Assembly: GCF_009017415.1 (NCBI RefSeq)
Contig: NC_092403.1
Coordinates: forward strand, 1,364,001 to 1,428,000
Reading direction: 5' to 3'
Source of the DNA: Aspergillus flavus
Lineage: Eukaryota > Ascomycota > Eurotiomycetes > Eurotiales > Aspergillaceae
Length of the DNA: 64,000 bases
A program made the translations under genes and the position numbers. Shown here piece after piece: positions 22,735 to 34,195 of the stretch. The notes under the pieces were generated by a model. The model saw nothing but the letters and a program-made list of their open reading frames with translations. It searched no databases and was not told the DNA's origin. The number at the start of each line of letters is the position of its first letter. The first letter of the stretch is position 1.

Positions 22735-24138
22735 TCAATTTCTCTGTGGAGACGCAGATACAGTTCTCTCCTCTTGCCCTAACAACCCCATCTTCGCGAA
22801 CTTCCTCACAACCACTAAAGTAGCATAATAACTAAATGGCAGCGCAAAACACCACAAACCCAGATTAATCGCCGCAGTAACAATCAAAGCCGTCGGCACA
22901 GCCTGCACCCCAAACCCAACCGCCACACCGGCAGTCTCAATCCCCCTTAACAAAGAACTATATCTAATCTGATCACCGGGTGAATCGGACAGATTCCCAA
23001 TACACCAATAGATATAGTTCTCGACCATGCCCAAACTAATCCGCTCGAACATGTAGACCCCAAATCCGCGCCCAAACGCACTTTGGTCCGCCCAATCCAG
23101 AACCGGTTTTGTATGTCTGTATTCGTTTTGGATGATCACGGCCCATATCCAGGTTGTGGTGTTCATGGCAGCGATGAGGACGTATGTGCTTATGGCTCTT
23201 GCCTTCCGGTTTGGAAGCCAGGGCAGGTCGACGAGTGTACCGCCCAGCCAGGTGGCTAGTGTTCCGACTACGGCTGAGAGGAAGCTGCCGAGAGCCCGGG
23301 AGCGAACCGTGAAGTAGGTTGCCAGGTATGTACCCGGATATGCTTGAATCCAGCCGAAGTACCAGAACAGGGGCGTGAGGAGAAGAATTGATTTACTTCG
23401 GGCAAGACGCCACATGGCGCGGAGTTCCGTTCGCCAGTTTATGTTCCTGGGCGCTTCGATGCGAGTTCCGTCGTCGCGTTGGACTTTCTCTGGGTTCGAT
23501 AGTAGAAGACCAAAAAGTAGACCCAAGCATTGAATGGCGATGAAGCCGAGATAAGTTTGGTAGCCGACTTGCCCGCGTTTGTCGACATTGTGGTTGATGC
23601 CCAGGGAGATGGCACCGCCGATGATGTTTCCGAAATTCCGGAATGTGAACCACGTTGCGATGTAGCGACCTCGTTTGTGCTGTTCCGGATACCCTGTTGC
23701 GATGGCGCCTTCGACGCTCCAGAAGAAGCCGGCACTGAGACCGCAGGTTATGGAGCCGAGATAGACGAGCCAGGTTGCGCCGGTGCGGTTGTTCAGGTAC
23801 AGACCTGCTGCGTAGAGCGGGTAGCCGATCGAGCCAATTGCCAGTGTATAGCGGAATCCGATTATGTTTGTTAACCAGGGGCCGGCGAAGCAGGTTACCG
23901 TCATGAAGGCGTAGAGCAGGGCGTTGGCGGCGTTCACGAGGTTAGGACTTTGTGATCCACCCACGCCCAATCCGTTCATGGCGCTCCATATCCCTGGGGC
24001 ACAGAAGGCGCAGAGGCCAACAACGAGGATTTGGAATAGGGTACTGCGAAAGAAGGATCGCCTTTTTTGAAAATGGTTCGTGCCATTATCTGATAGTGTT
24101 TGGGATATTTGTTCACCAGACTTGCCGCTTATTGTCAT
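22735..24138 (-). CDS. MFS transporter, UNC93-like (DUF895 type)
   Basis: An intronless minus-strand gene of 467 residues. Seen: a polar N-terminal tail, then about 11-12 hydrophobic helices; FFRSTLFQILVVGLCAFCAPGIWSAMNGLG near 29-58 and LGSITCGLSAGFFWSVEGAIATGYPE are hallmarks of fungal UNC93-like MFS proteins, as are RGRYIATWFTFRNFGNIIGG and a long cytosolic loop after helix six. Substrates of fungal members are largely unknown; ions or small organic acids have been suggested. It is divergent from the TauD-type dioxygenase gene over a 456-bp shared promoter, which suggests joint control and an uptake-plus-oxidation pair. The ATG at 24138 is the first in frame. Confidence 0.87.
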   Translation of the reverse strand: MTISGKSGEQISQTLSDNGTNHFQKRRSFFRSTLFQILVVGLCAFCAPGIWSAMNGLGVGGSQSPNLVNAANALLYAFMTVTCFAGPWLTNIIGFRYTLAIGSIGYPLYAAGLYLNNRTGATWLVYLGSITCGLSAGFFWSVEGAIATGYPEQHKRGRYIATWFTFRNFGNIIGGAISLGINHNVDKRGQVGYQTYLGFIAIQCLGLLFGLLLSNPEKVQRDDGTRIEAPRNINWRTELRAMWRLARSKSILLLTPLFWYFGWIQAYPGTYLATYFTVRSRALGSFLSAVVGTLATWLGGTLVDLPWLPNRKARAISTYVLIAAMNTTTWIWAVIIQNEYRHTKPVLDWADQSAFGRGFGVYMFERISLGMVENYIYWCIGNLSDSPGDQIRYSSLLRGIETAGVAVGFGVQAVPTALIVTAAINLGLWCFALPFSYYATLVVVRKFAKMGLLGQEERTVSASPQRN

Positions 24139-24594
24139 GTTGGAACAACAGAACAGTGTTCACCACTCGTCCTTGCTTTGTCTGATGTCTTGCCCCTCGG
24201 AGGTTCATACATGTGGACAGATTCCTGACTATTATAGATAAACACACTTCATCATTTTCCCAAGCACGCAACTTGATCCCTCCCTTGCATGATAGCTATA
24301 TAACCTCGGTCATTGCAAAGTCAAGAACCTCCAGGAACGATTAGGGGGAATCTAGACTTGTGACGCGATCTCGAGATTGGCCACTCATGACCAGCAATCC
24401 TTGTTTTTCTCGACGATTATCACAAGCAGCTGTGAAATGGCGGGGTTGGCGCAATCTTGGCGCCACTGAGCACATCATTGACCTATCGCATGGGGATAGT
24501 AGATGCGGGGATGGAGAGCAGTTATATATACCCAGTAGTTCGACATCATTATCCTTCCCCAAGATCCAAATAATCCAATCCATATAGACACACA
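24139..24594. promoter_or_regulatory. shared divergent promoter of the MFS and TauD-type genes
   Basis: A 456-bp gap between two divergent start codons. It contains a TATATATA at 24523-24530, 65 bp before the dioxygenase start, and a repeated TTGGCGC at about 24445-24465. No specific factor site can be assigned. Confidence 0.55.
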
Positions 24595-25773
24595 ATGACT
24601 ACCTCTATCGAACAGTTGAACATACCGAACCTCCACCTCACGGACAACCCATCTCCAACAATAACATTCGAACCCTTTACTCTCCCCCGAACCAACCAAC
24701 GCATCCTCGGCCCACCCCACCCCAGCAACACCGTGATCCCCCTAGCCCTAAGCCCAACAGGAGACAGCAAGAAATCCCTCACCCTCGACTCCATCATCTC
24801 AACCATCAAAACCCTACAATCCCGCGATCAAACCTTCACCAAATACCTCGCGCGCCACGGAACTCTCCTCTTCCGAGACCTCCCAATCCACAACGCCGAC
24901 GACTTCAGCAAATTCGCCCATGCCTTCGGATACAAGCCGCACGAGATCATCGGCATCGTAGTCGATCGCCCATTACTGGCTCCGAATGTAGCCCCCGCCA
25001 ACGAGGCACCGAAGGACGTGCAGATCTACAACCACAACGAGTCGCCGCAGGTCCCGCATGCGCCGGAGTATATCTTCTTTTATAATCAGCGCGCTCCGGC
25101 GAAGGGTGGGGAGACCCCGATTTCCTCGTCGTTAGAGTTGTTCCGTCGTGCGCAGGCGGAGATACCCGAGTTTATTGATGAGCTTGCTGAAAAGGGGATA
25201 CTGAGTAAGGTTGCTTATAATATTGAGAAGCAGTATGAGGGTGGTTCTACGTTGCGCCAGGCATTCGGAAAAGAGATCCAAGATGGTGACAGTGAAGAGA
25301 CGAAGCGGAGCAAGATCGAAGCACAGATTGCTCGGTATGGTCGTGGGAAACATACGACGTGGGAATGGACCGAGACTGGGATTGTGCTGACCCATCGACT
25401 GCCCGTGATTCGGACGCAGCCGGGGACGAATCTGCCCACCCTGTTTACTGGGCTAGCGTCGTATTATAAGAGGCTACAGGCGAACGACGAGAGGAAGAAT
25501 GTTACACATCAGCTTTATGGTGATGGGACGCCTATTCCGGAGAAGTATCTGGCGCATTTAGCGAAGATTACGGATGAGATTCGGGTGTTGCATCGGTGGC
25601 AGGAGGGGGATGTGTTGGTTTTTGATAATGTTATTGCGCAGCATGGGAGGGAGCCATGGGAAGGGGAGCAGACGGATCGTGTGGTTTTAGCGAGTTTGTT
25701 TGATGGGCCCTTTGTGCCGGGTGCTTATGGATTTGGGGATTGGACACAAGTTGCGCAGGCACTTGATGGGTAG
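24595..25773 (+). CDS. TauD/TfdA family 2-oxoglutarate and Fe(II)-dependent dioxygenase
   Basis: A single exon of 392 residues. Seen: a polar N-terminus, the LFRDLPI strand, YNHNESPQ providing the metal-binding His-x-Glu (family-typical in this branch), GGETPISSS, and near the C-terminus DVLVFDNVIAQHGREPWEGEQTDRVVLASLF with the distal metal His and the Arg that binds 2-oxoglutarate. Members hydroxylate sulfonates, carboxylates or secondary metabolites with release of CO2 and succinate. The pairing with an MFS gene across a short divergent promoter suggests degradation or modification of an imported compound. The length is slightly above the bacterial enzymes and usual for fungal ones. There is no sign of introns. 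Confidence 0.88.
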   Translation: MTTSIEQLNIPNLHLTDNPSPTITFEPFTLPRTNQRILGPPHPSNTVIPLALSPTGDSKKSLTLDSIISTIKTLQSRDQTFTKYLARHGTLLFRDLPIHNADDFSKFAHAFGYKPHEIIGIVVDRPLLAPNVAPANEAPKDVQIYNHNESPQVPHAPEYIFFYNQRAPAKGGETPISSSLELFRRAQAEIPEFIDELAEKGILSKVAYNIEKQYEGGSTLRQAFGKEIQDGDSEETKRSKIEAQIARYGRGKHTTWEWTETGIVLTHRLPVIRTQPGTNLPTLFTGLASYYKRLQANDERKNVTHQLYGDGTPIPEKYLAHLAKITDEIRVLHRWQEGDVLVFDNVIAQHGREPWEGEQTDRVVLASLFDGPFVPGAYGFGDWTQVAQALDG

Positions 25774-26052
25774 GGTACAATACAATTGACTTATCGCAAA
25801 TTGGCCCAGTAAAGTTTGGCTTTCTCTTTCTGATTCTCAGGTTTAACGCGCTCTCTTAGGCTCGGAAATATGGGTCAAGGAGGGTATTGATATATCTTCT
25901 GAATTAAGTATTTATCGGGTGTCATGATGAAACGAAAGCATAGTAGTAAAACATAATGTACGAAAGCTATTTCCTGAATGCAAAGGTATGTCCCACCTGA
26001 CCAGTTTGAGCGCGACGATCTGTACATGAAAATAAAAAGCTAACCCGAGCCC

Positions 26053-27613
26053 TTATTGCGTCTTGATTAACCACCCCACGGCGCCGATCGCACCGGCGGC
26101 GATCATGACAGTCAAGATCCAGGCTCCGGCCCGATCTGCTGTCTCAATCGGCTTCGCCTTGGTGGGGTCTTTGCTGCTGTTTTCGTTATTATCGATGTGA
26201 TGTTCAGCTGCGTCGGGATTTGTATCGATGGTCTGTGGCGACTTGCTCTCCAAGAGCATCAGGTTCGAAGTAATTCCACCCAATGCGGCCATTTGAACTT
26301 CCAGGCCCTTCATACCATCCCAAGTGTCTTTGCCCCATGTTTCACCACAGAGATTCTCAGACTCACCCGAGCACTGCTTCGCGATTGCTTCTGCAGAGCC
26401 TTGCAACTTGGGAGTAATTCGCTCCGCGGTAGAGGGAACCAAGATGGCGGTATGGGCCAGCCACATAGCCGTATATCCCTTGAAGCCCAGTTGGTTACGA
26501 TCGCAGCTCATGATAGGCTCGCAGGCCACCTCGGACAGCACATTACCGCCGTAGGTGGACGGGAAGAAGGTGGCGAAGGTGCTTTCTAACAAGCCATTGA
26601 CGCGCTTCAACCACTTCTCGTCACCATTGGTCTAGTTACAGATCAGTATGCGGGCCAGAAAACAGGCAGACTCGGATGGAATAACCCACGTAGTTGTACA
26701 TGAACGCGGCACCGGACAAAAAGGTTCCGTAGTTATACGTCCATTGGTTGTTGCCAGAGTCTTTGCAGTTGTTCTCATTTGATGTTGAGTCGGCCACATA
26801 CCACTTGTCGGTGAGGATGAGAGGTGAGCTCGCAGACCAATCCCAGATCTTCTCTGCCCATTCTGCGTAGGTTTCATTCTTGGTAAACCGGGCTAGGCGA
26901 GCGGACAACTCGAAAAGACCACCGTTAGAAATGGAGTTCTTCATAGTATAACCCGCCTGGTAAGGCCAGATCTGCCAGCGCAGACCACCATTGCAAGCAG
27001 TCTCATCCCATCGCTCAACCTGCATATTGAAAACGGTACGAGCCAGGGAAGTCCAAGTGGGTTTACCCGAGACTTCAGGGAACCCGGTCTCCGACGCGGT
27101 GATACTGGCAAGACCCCAGAACATTTGGTCATCGTTTCCCTGGTCAAGGTTAATCATGTCATCTATCCATGGGACACGTCTCAAACCTACCAGCCATTGA
27201 CTATAGTTCGACGAGAAGTAATCGTAATTCTCACCCGACTGGAACATAAGGTCATGTGACACGACCTTGTTGTATTGCTCGACGCCAGAGGTAGCCCAGT
27301 ACTGAATCAAGGTCATGAACATGGCGCCAGCAATGTACCAGGTATCGGTGAGCTTGCCGGGGATACCTTCCGTCTGATTCTGTGCATAGAAGTCCATCAT
27401 AGGATCGGCGATCTCCTTCCCCGCATTGGCCAACGAATCTGGAAACCATGCCCTAAGAACTCGTACTCTTTCACCCACATAACCAAATTAGGAAATGGAA
27501 AACATCGACATACCCTTACTATTCACCTGCACGCTGAGCGCCGACAGGGCCACCTGCCCCTGAAGGAGGAGCAGGACAGCTCCGCCGAGCTGTTGCCAAC
27601 TTAGTCCGCGCAT
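26053..27613 (-). CDS. GH76 endo-1,6-alpha-mannosidase/transglycosidase, Dfg5/Dcw1-like, GPI-type
   Basis: Exons 27514-27613, 27191-27438, 26690-27139 and 26053-26631 (minus strand) give 458 residues. Seen: a signal peptide (about 1-24), GIPGKLTDTWYIAGAMFMTLIQYW, the catalytic Asp pair in GNDDQMFWG, NGGLRWQIWPYQAGYTMKNSISNGGLFELSARLAR, and a C-terminal Ser/Asn/Lys-rich stretch followed by a hydrophobic tail (AWILTVMIAAGAIGAVGWLI) expected for GPI attachment. The intron at 27140-27190 (51 bp) is a multiple of three without a stop; removing it joins SQWL to GNDDQ as the family requires. Dfg5/Dcw1 proteins are thought to cleave GPI glycans and link GPI proteins to cell-wall polysaccharide, acting at the plasma membrane and wall. 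Confidence 0.9.
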
Positions 27614-28764
27614 GGAGGGGTTGCGTGTTGTAGGTTGTAAAGTATGTATTATGAACGTGATTTATGCTTAATTCTGGTTTAGTCGCCCTAGTTTACCTCC
27701 AGCTATGGGAGGGCCTGGTATGACGGAGCTTTATTTTTTCCCAGGGGCGACGGGAAAGACATTATTATTATGTGGTGGAATTTTAAAGGGGGGAAAGAAG
27801 AAGAGGGAAGTTTTGGCAGTGAAACGCCAAGGGACGAGTGTATCCGCCAAGATGTCCACGCCACAGTCGCTTCGGCCAATGGGATCACCGCGCTGCCTGC
27901 TTTTTTGGGGGTTTAGCGCGCGCCAAGTCCTTGGGCTTTTTTCTGGCTGCCTGTTCGTCCTTTATTAGGGGTTCATGTCAGTCCCAGATCGCTCTTGCCC
28001 TGGGTTTGATCGTCTTCGGTTCCGTCGTAAGTATGTCTTCCCCGGACTGTTGCTCCGTCCGTGACGAATCTTTCTGCTGTCCAAGACTGGACAAGATGGT
28101 TATTTCTTGATTGAGTTTCTGGGCGACGTTTCTCCCAGGGTACTACCCCTACATTGGGACGGAACAGGGCGTAATGATGAACTTTCAGGCGATAGGGGCA
28201 GGGGAAAGTCAGGGCACGTAGGCTACCTTTAGCTAAAGGTGCCACCCCAAAACTGTCTTCTCAAAATCTCAAGCTGGTGGGGATCAATCACATTGGATTC
28301 CTTGCATATGCTCCGTACATCTGCTATAAATAGCACTGAAACCAGAGTTCCAGACACGACCAGCTGACGGTCGTATTCGTTTATAAAAGGAGCAAGATCC
28401 CACCGTCATGCGTGCATTGTTTGTCTCGCTTTCTGTTCGTGATCAAAGAGAGTCTCGACTGTTCAGAAAGGAAATGAAATCGCAACTCCAGAATTGGATT
28501 GTCTCCACAGGAGAAAAGCAAATAGCGGGGCACGTGCCCTGACGCCTTTCCCCTTTTGGTGAATTTTCACTCTTTCAACTCTCGGGACTTCCGCATCCGT
28601 CAACTCATCTCATTCCCCTTTAATTGCGATCTATCCGCATGCCTAACCGATCTATAACATAGCCACAACTACTCCCTCTCTATGCAACAGAGCAATGGAA
28701 CACTCCCAAAATTGCAGAGTAACCAAAGGAACCGACAGACCGAAAGGAGAATTGGCGGAAAAGG
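27614..28764. other. 1.15-kb intergenic stretch upstream of the GH76 gene
   Basis: It holds the GH76 promoter and the 3' side of the next minus-strand gene. Short open frames are below 97 codons and unlike known proteins. I see no repeat. Confidence 0.4.
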
Positions 28765-30026
28765 TTACAACCGGGCTAATGGCCCATCACTTCTGACCAC
28801 ACCCAACGAAGCCGGAGAAATATCCGCTATGCTCTTACAACCCGTTAGCTGCATGCAGCGTTTGAACTCCGTATGCAGAATGTCCAGCACTTTACCAGCG
28901 CCCGCCTCTCCATCATACTACCGTGAGAACGTGATCAGTGACACTGCCGCTTGGAGGACAGAAAAACGTTAGACAGCCGGACTTACCGCAAGACCCCAGA
29001 TGATCGGCCGTCCAATCCAGCAGCATTCTGCGCCAAGCGCCAGGGCTTTGAAAATATCCGTTCCGTTCCGGACACCCCCATCGATGTGTACTCGAATCTT
29101 ACCCTTTGCAGCTTTAACACACTCCTGAAGGACGTCAATCGTGGCTGGAGTACCGTCAAGCTGTCTACCTCCATGATTACTAACGACGACTCCTTCGCAA
29201 CCGTGTTGTATGGCAAGCTCCACGTCCTCCGCCGTTAGCACGCCCTTAATCCAGATCTGCATTTTTGTCACACTTCTAAGCCAGGGAATTTCCCTGGCCC
29301 ACGAATGTGAGCTTGAATTGACTCCCGTAAATCCATCTTCGTGTCGCTCAGCTCGAATCATTTCCGACGTCTTCTCCAGCATGGGAAAGTCTAGGCCTTC
29401 GGGAGCTCGGAAATCGTTCCGGTGCTCACTGTACCGGACGCCAAGAATCGGACTGTCCGCCGTTAGGAAGATCGCGACGCAACCCGCCGCTTCGGCACGT
29501 CTGATAATGCGCTCCTGGTGTGCTCGATCTTGCATGGTATAAACCTGCATGGTGTGCTGTATCGGTCCGATGTCAAGCCCAGCCGCTCGGATCTCCTCCA
29601 CAGAATAGTTTGCGAACGACGAGACACCCATATGGACTTGTCGCTTAGCACACGCTCGACTTGTCGCCAGTTCACCATCCGGATGTGCCATTGCCTGGAT
29701 GCCTGCCGGCGCTACACATAGCGGAAAGGTGATCTTCTGTCCGAACACGGTGGTGCTAGTGTCTGTCTCCGAGACGTCAACCAGTACCCGCGGACGCAGA
29801 CGGTACTTCCCATAGGCCGTGGAATTTTCCGCTACGGTGACTTGGTCCGTCGAGCCTGCGTTGTAGAAATCTGGATCGTGTCGTAATCAGTAACAATGCC
29901 ATTGTGCGTGGAATGCTCATATTGGTATCACCCCGCACCTCTGGATGATGCGGGCAACTTCTGCCCCGCTGCAGATTTTATATCCTCGATGCACAGGATC
30001 ATCTCTTTCGGCGATTGGCCCACCAT
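28765..30026 (-). CDS. FMN-dependent 2-hydroxyacid dehydrogenase/oxidase (glycolate oxidase-like)
   Basis: Exons 29939-30026, 28987-29870 and 28765-28917 (minus strand) give 374 residues. Seen: DFYNAGSTDQVTVAEN and YRLRPRVLVDVS at the N-terminus, CVAPAGIQAMAHPDGELATSRA, VYTMQDRAHQERIIRRAE, WIKGVLTAEDVELA (the FMN-contacting lysine), SNHGGRQLDGTPATIDVL with the catalytic His and substrate-binding Arg, and HIDGGVRNGTDIFKALALGA for the FMN phosphate. All active-site elements are intact. The first intron (29871-29938) splits the Asp before FYNAG. The enzyme family oxidises L-lactate, glycolate or mandelate-type acids to 2-oxoacids; without cytochrome b2 or a targeting peptide, a peroxisomal or cytosolic oxidase is likely, although the C-terminal residues ARL resemble a weak PTS1. 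Confidence 0.88.
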
Positions 30027-30840
30027 AATGCTTCAGAGCTCGCTATCAGGTAAAGACAAAGTAAATTTGCGCAAGGGCTCAGCTTCGTAGTATGTATTTT
30101 GTGGATAGCTCTATCTGCTACGTCCAGCGTGTAGGAGCTTCTTATGGATTCACGTGACACCACAACTGTACGTTTCATGCAGTCGAGATGATCGGCACTC
30201 TCGTCGAATGATAATAGGTTCTCTGTATCGGAGTTCGGTCATACTCTCCTATCATCCACGGAATTGACTTCATCGCCGAAAGTTGTAGCCTTGAGCGATA
30301 CGAAGCATGGTATTCTCGGATGCATGGCATTGACTTTCGATAATGCGGGTAAATCTTTGAAGCTTCAATATTTACCAACAGAAAAGGAAGGCCCATTATC
30401 CTTCAATTAGGTGGTGCTGTTCACTATTATGGGTAGAAGAAAGACCGGAGAGTGCATGGGCCATACGAGATTTGAGTAGGGTGCGATAACCTGGTCAGCA
30501 TCGCATAATATGGCTTAGATGTAATTTATCATATTCTGATCTGCACAGGTAATGTTGCATTATTGGGGATTATACTATTAGCAAAGCCTGAATGGCTTTC
30601 CCTGAGAAGAGCCCAGTGCGAGGATGTCAGCAGTCGTTGAGTGCTTCTGATATATATATAGTAGCAGCGGCTCTACAAGTAGCACCTCCAGCACTAGATC
30701 CAGCAGCAATTGCGAGAATCCCATTCAGTTTTCCTTCTAGGACCTAACATGCTCCAGTAACGTAAAAATATATGTACGACATGACATTTGTTTCATCCTC
30801 GCATAAACATTATACATCACAACACCCGGTCCATGCACAA
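30027..30840. other. intergenic upstream of the hydroxyacid dehydrogenase gene
   Basis: About 0.8 kb with no supported gene. It contains a short TA run near 30651-30660 and the promoter of the minus-strand dehydrogenase gene. Confidence 0.4.
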
Positions 30841-31237
30841 TTACTTCTTCTCCTCACCCTCAGGAACCAACTCCTCAAATCTCCTGAGATCCATATCCTT
30901 CTCCAAAAGAGGAATGACATATGGATCAAAAGTCTTCCAGTAAGGGTTCTCAAGGTGATACTTCTGAGACCCCTCATTGAGATAACGCTCCACGATACAG
31001 AAGTCCTGCTTATCATGGACAGACTGCATAACGAACCAGGAGAGAGTCTCCTTATCCTTCGAGTAAACGGCCGAGGCCTCCAAAAGCTTCGCGTGGAGCT
31101 TGGAGATAGACTCCTCGTCGGGCTTCGCGCGCATGTCTAATTCCCACCCAGTCGAGTTAGCATCAACGCGCTTCCCGAGAAAAGCCATTGAGGGAGCGAA
31201 AGGGGAAATACGTACGGACAACGATTGTGTAGACCAT
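30841..31237 (-). CDS. small ABM-domain (antibiotic biosynthesis monooxygenase-like) protein
   Basis: Exons 31216-31237 and 30841-31136 (minus strand) give 105 residues. Seen: MVYTIVVHMRAKPDEESISKL at the start (part of it from a 22-base first exon), then YSKDKETLSWFVMQSVHDKQDFCIVERY, QKYHLENPYWKTFDPYVIPLL and an acidic/basic tail. This is a single dimeric alpha/beta-barrel of the ABM superfamily; family members include quinone-forming monooxygenases and stress proteins, mostly of unknown substrate. The alternative without the intron would start with SVRISPF and lacks the conserved first strand, so the spliced model is preferred. A TATAAG on the same strand (31314-31319) lies 77 bp upstream. 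Confidence 0.87.
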
Positions 31238-32837
31238 TTTGGGCAGTTTGGGGATTTGTTTCCGGGTGTGAAACGTGGAGGTTTGGAGGGGTAATGGAGT
31301 TAAGTTGGGAGTTCTTATATGGGACTGTGGGGCGGAGATGTTGCTTTTGCCCTTTGGGGCTTCTTCGGTGAATAATGGTTTGGGTTGGTGGTGGGGTGAC
31401 TTTTGGGGGTTGAGTTGTTGGAGTCTTATGATATCATAGGATCGGGGTTCTTTGGGATCTTGTGAATGCGGTCCTAGTTGCTTTCTGGTGTTGCTCGACG
31501 AGTTGGGTCTGTAGGCGAGCTTTAGAGAACGATATCCATGACGGCGATCTGGGATGACGCTGTTGACACGCTTATCTTATCGAACTGGTGTTGTTATTGA
31601 TGCCTTGGGCATCAAGGACCCGGTCACGTGTGAGTATTGTCGGTATCCCGGTTTTACCCGGTGTGGATATTGCATCTCCAATTCCTTTGTCCAGGTCAGA
31701 ACAGCCCCGGTGGCCTAAGCCGACTTTTCTTGGAGTATCAAAACAGCGACTTCAGACCTTCAAAGCGGCTGTCAATTTGGCCATGCACTTCATTTCTGAT
31801 TGAAAGACAAGGTATCATATGCCAAGAGACCCACGGAATGTGCTCCAGCCTTCCCGGCTTGCCGGTCCGGGTGGAGCTTGGATACCGAACATGCCGAAGC
31901 CAAACATATCGGGATTACCAGAAGAACCGAGTAGGGTTGGGCTTTGCGGTCTAGATTCAATGCTCTCTGCAATCTGCATTGTCTAGTAGAGTCGTGATAT
32001 CTCATACTAGCAAGTATAACGGTTGACAGGTCATATTTTCTTTGTAAGCTGTTTAATGTGATAGATGATGTACGAATCGGTGAGTTGGGCTGTGGTGTGC
32101 TTGTTGTGTAGTTTTGCGTGGCATTCAGAAGTTTGAGAGCTGAATTGTTTGCAAGAGTTGAAATTTAATGTGGATGGCTGGAAATGCAACAAAATATTAG
32201 TGAAACCCGAAAATGACATCGTTATACTTTCATGATAAAGTGTAGGGGCAGGCCCTGGTAAGGTAGGTCCCGAGTCCATGGCCTGCCAAGTATACTAGAC
32301 AGAGAGCGATGTTAAGAGAACTCAGCCCCCTTTATCTTCTAACGGTCGTTCCTAGTTATTAACATTTATTTGCGCGAGCTTACCAAAAGGATCGCGCTAG
32401 TCCATGGCCGTTGAAACTTGAATCCTTCCGAGCTACGACCAATATTTCCCAAAATAAATCCCGTACTTTTGCACAGGCGTTTAGATGGGACCAAATATGG
32501 CTCAAAGTAAGACAACTGGTCCACATGGATGGGATCTAGCGGTAGAGATAGATTGGGAGAATCATTCGAATCTCGATACGCTCAGGGGCTGAGAGTATTT
32601 GATTGATAATAGTATAATAGAGATAACAACATGAAGTGGATCTCGCACTGTGCGAGCCCCGTAGTAGACATAAATCGAGATAACAAAATAAGTATACAGG
32701 TCATGAATGTCATACTAGAAGAGAAATCTATGTGCCTGCCTGGCTAAAATAAATATGGCACACGAAAACAAATTGTGTAACATAGGGATCCTCCTTGATA
32801 CACCGACTGAAGGTCACACATCTCGTGGCGCAAGCAT
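31238..32837. other. 1.6-kb intergenic stretch
   Basis: It holds the ABM gene promoter and the 3' side of the receptor gene. Frames are short and unlike known proteins; no repeat is evident. Confidence 0.4.
31314..31319 (-). promoter_or_regulatory. TATA-like box of the ABM gene
   Basis: TATAAG on the minus strand, 77 bp before the start codon at 31237. Confidence 0.45.
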
Positions 32838-34195
32838 TTAAGCAATCTGCCACGTCATATGCCTCTCTGGCATGCTATGCCCCGATCTAGTGTTGAATTC
32901 CACCGAAACATCATCTGTTCGCACGATAGCACCGAGGGGATGGCTATTTTTCCGTTCTTCGGCTCCAAGGATACTCTCCTGGCTCTCGACGTGCGTAATC
33001 GAGCGATCCGACCGTCGGTTTGTTCTGTGTCCGGTTCTCTGGAAAACGGAATCGCGTGGGTAGTTGGCGTCTTTCCCTCGAGGGCTTCTGGTGTGAACGT
33101 GTCCCCTAAGCGTCAGTTCGAGGATCGGCTGGAGAGTCGGAATACACGATGCTAAAATGAGAACATTGGATTCGATGCTAAAATCGTTAGCATGAGTTGT
33201 TGAGAAAGACTCTGGCTGCCTTACTTTGTCCACATCACAAGATCCGCGGTTTCATCTGGTGTTGTTAGCAAAAACCAGGAGAAACGGCAGCTCGAGATTT
33301 CTCACATGTATAGTCATCCTGCAGGGCAAAGTCTGGGAACTGCGTGCTCTTTGCAATAGCGGTCGCCGCGGCACTGGCATTGATCAGCTATCGTCCAGGA
33401 AGTGTGGTTGAGAATTAACATACATAGACCCCATGCCCAAGGCAGCGCAAAGTGCTAGACGCTTCTGCAATGGCATGCGAAGTTTCATGAGGACAGTACT
33501 GGGATATATGGCCAAGTACAGGTCAGCACTGGCGGATAGTGCTAGCTCAAAATCAGCCATATTCACGGTTGAGAGCTAAGAACAACCTACCAGCATTAAA
33601 GATGGCATACTTAATCAAAATTTGTACATCATTGCAGTTCGCTTTGCCCTCGGTGACGAGGCGGCGCTGCCATGCGGCCTGAGGGGGGTCGCATTGGAAC
33701 ACCAATAAAAATATACATACAAATGACACCGAAGCCGTAACTCCAATCATCGTCCATAGCCATATACGCTGTAAACGGCTGGGATTGAGGATCCGAGTCA
33801 AAAGAACGGTTACTGCGACTTTTGGAATGGTAAAGCAAAAGATGCCGATTACAAAGCTGATTGTGTTGACCAAACTTATCGTCTCCACGGTGCTCTGCTC
33901 CAGGAACCAAGCATGCTTTCCGTATCCCATATGCACATTTGCTGTGGTCATTCCCACGGATGTTAATGTTAGGCACTGTACGCGGTAAGCTGTGAGGTTC
34001 TGATGTGCGAAGGTAATCCAGGGGCATTACCAGTGACACAACGATAATATAGTCGTCAATACCTGCATTGCGGATCAACCATTGACGGATATACACGCGT
34101 GCAGCGACGAAAATAGTCGTAAGGGTTGATAATGTCCATACCACTGCCAGAATCCGAGGACCTTTATCATGGGTATCAGCCACACTGGCAGACAT
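32838..34195 (-). CDS. PTH11-like integral membrane protein (fungal rhodopsin-type domain)
   Basis: Exons 34031-34195, 33591-33975, 33424-33541, 33306-33373, 33225-33255 and 32838-33177 (minus strand) give 368 residues. Seen: seven hydrophobic helices; ILAVVWTLSTLTTIFVAARVYIRQW with GIDDYIIVVSL at the start, VHMGYGKHAW, ISFVIGIFCFTIPKVAVTVLLTRIL, FQCDPPQAAWQ with the conserved Cys and later CND, YAIFNAALSASADLYLAIYP, and IESNVLILASCIPTLQPIL as the last helix. This is the signature of the large fungal PTH11-like/rhodopsin-domain family of putative G-protein-coupled receptors; ligands are mostly unknown. The C-terminal tail (about 110 residues, rich in Arg and Ser) is presumably cytosolic. Five introns were placed by eye; the 31-base exon 5 is the least certain. 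Confidence 0.83.

Noticed and set aside
26197..26589. 130-codon frame antisense to the GH76 gene
   Set aside because: Shadow frame; the minus-strand exon carries clear family motifs.
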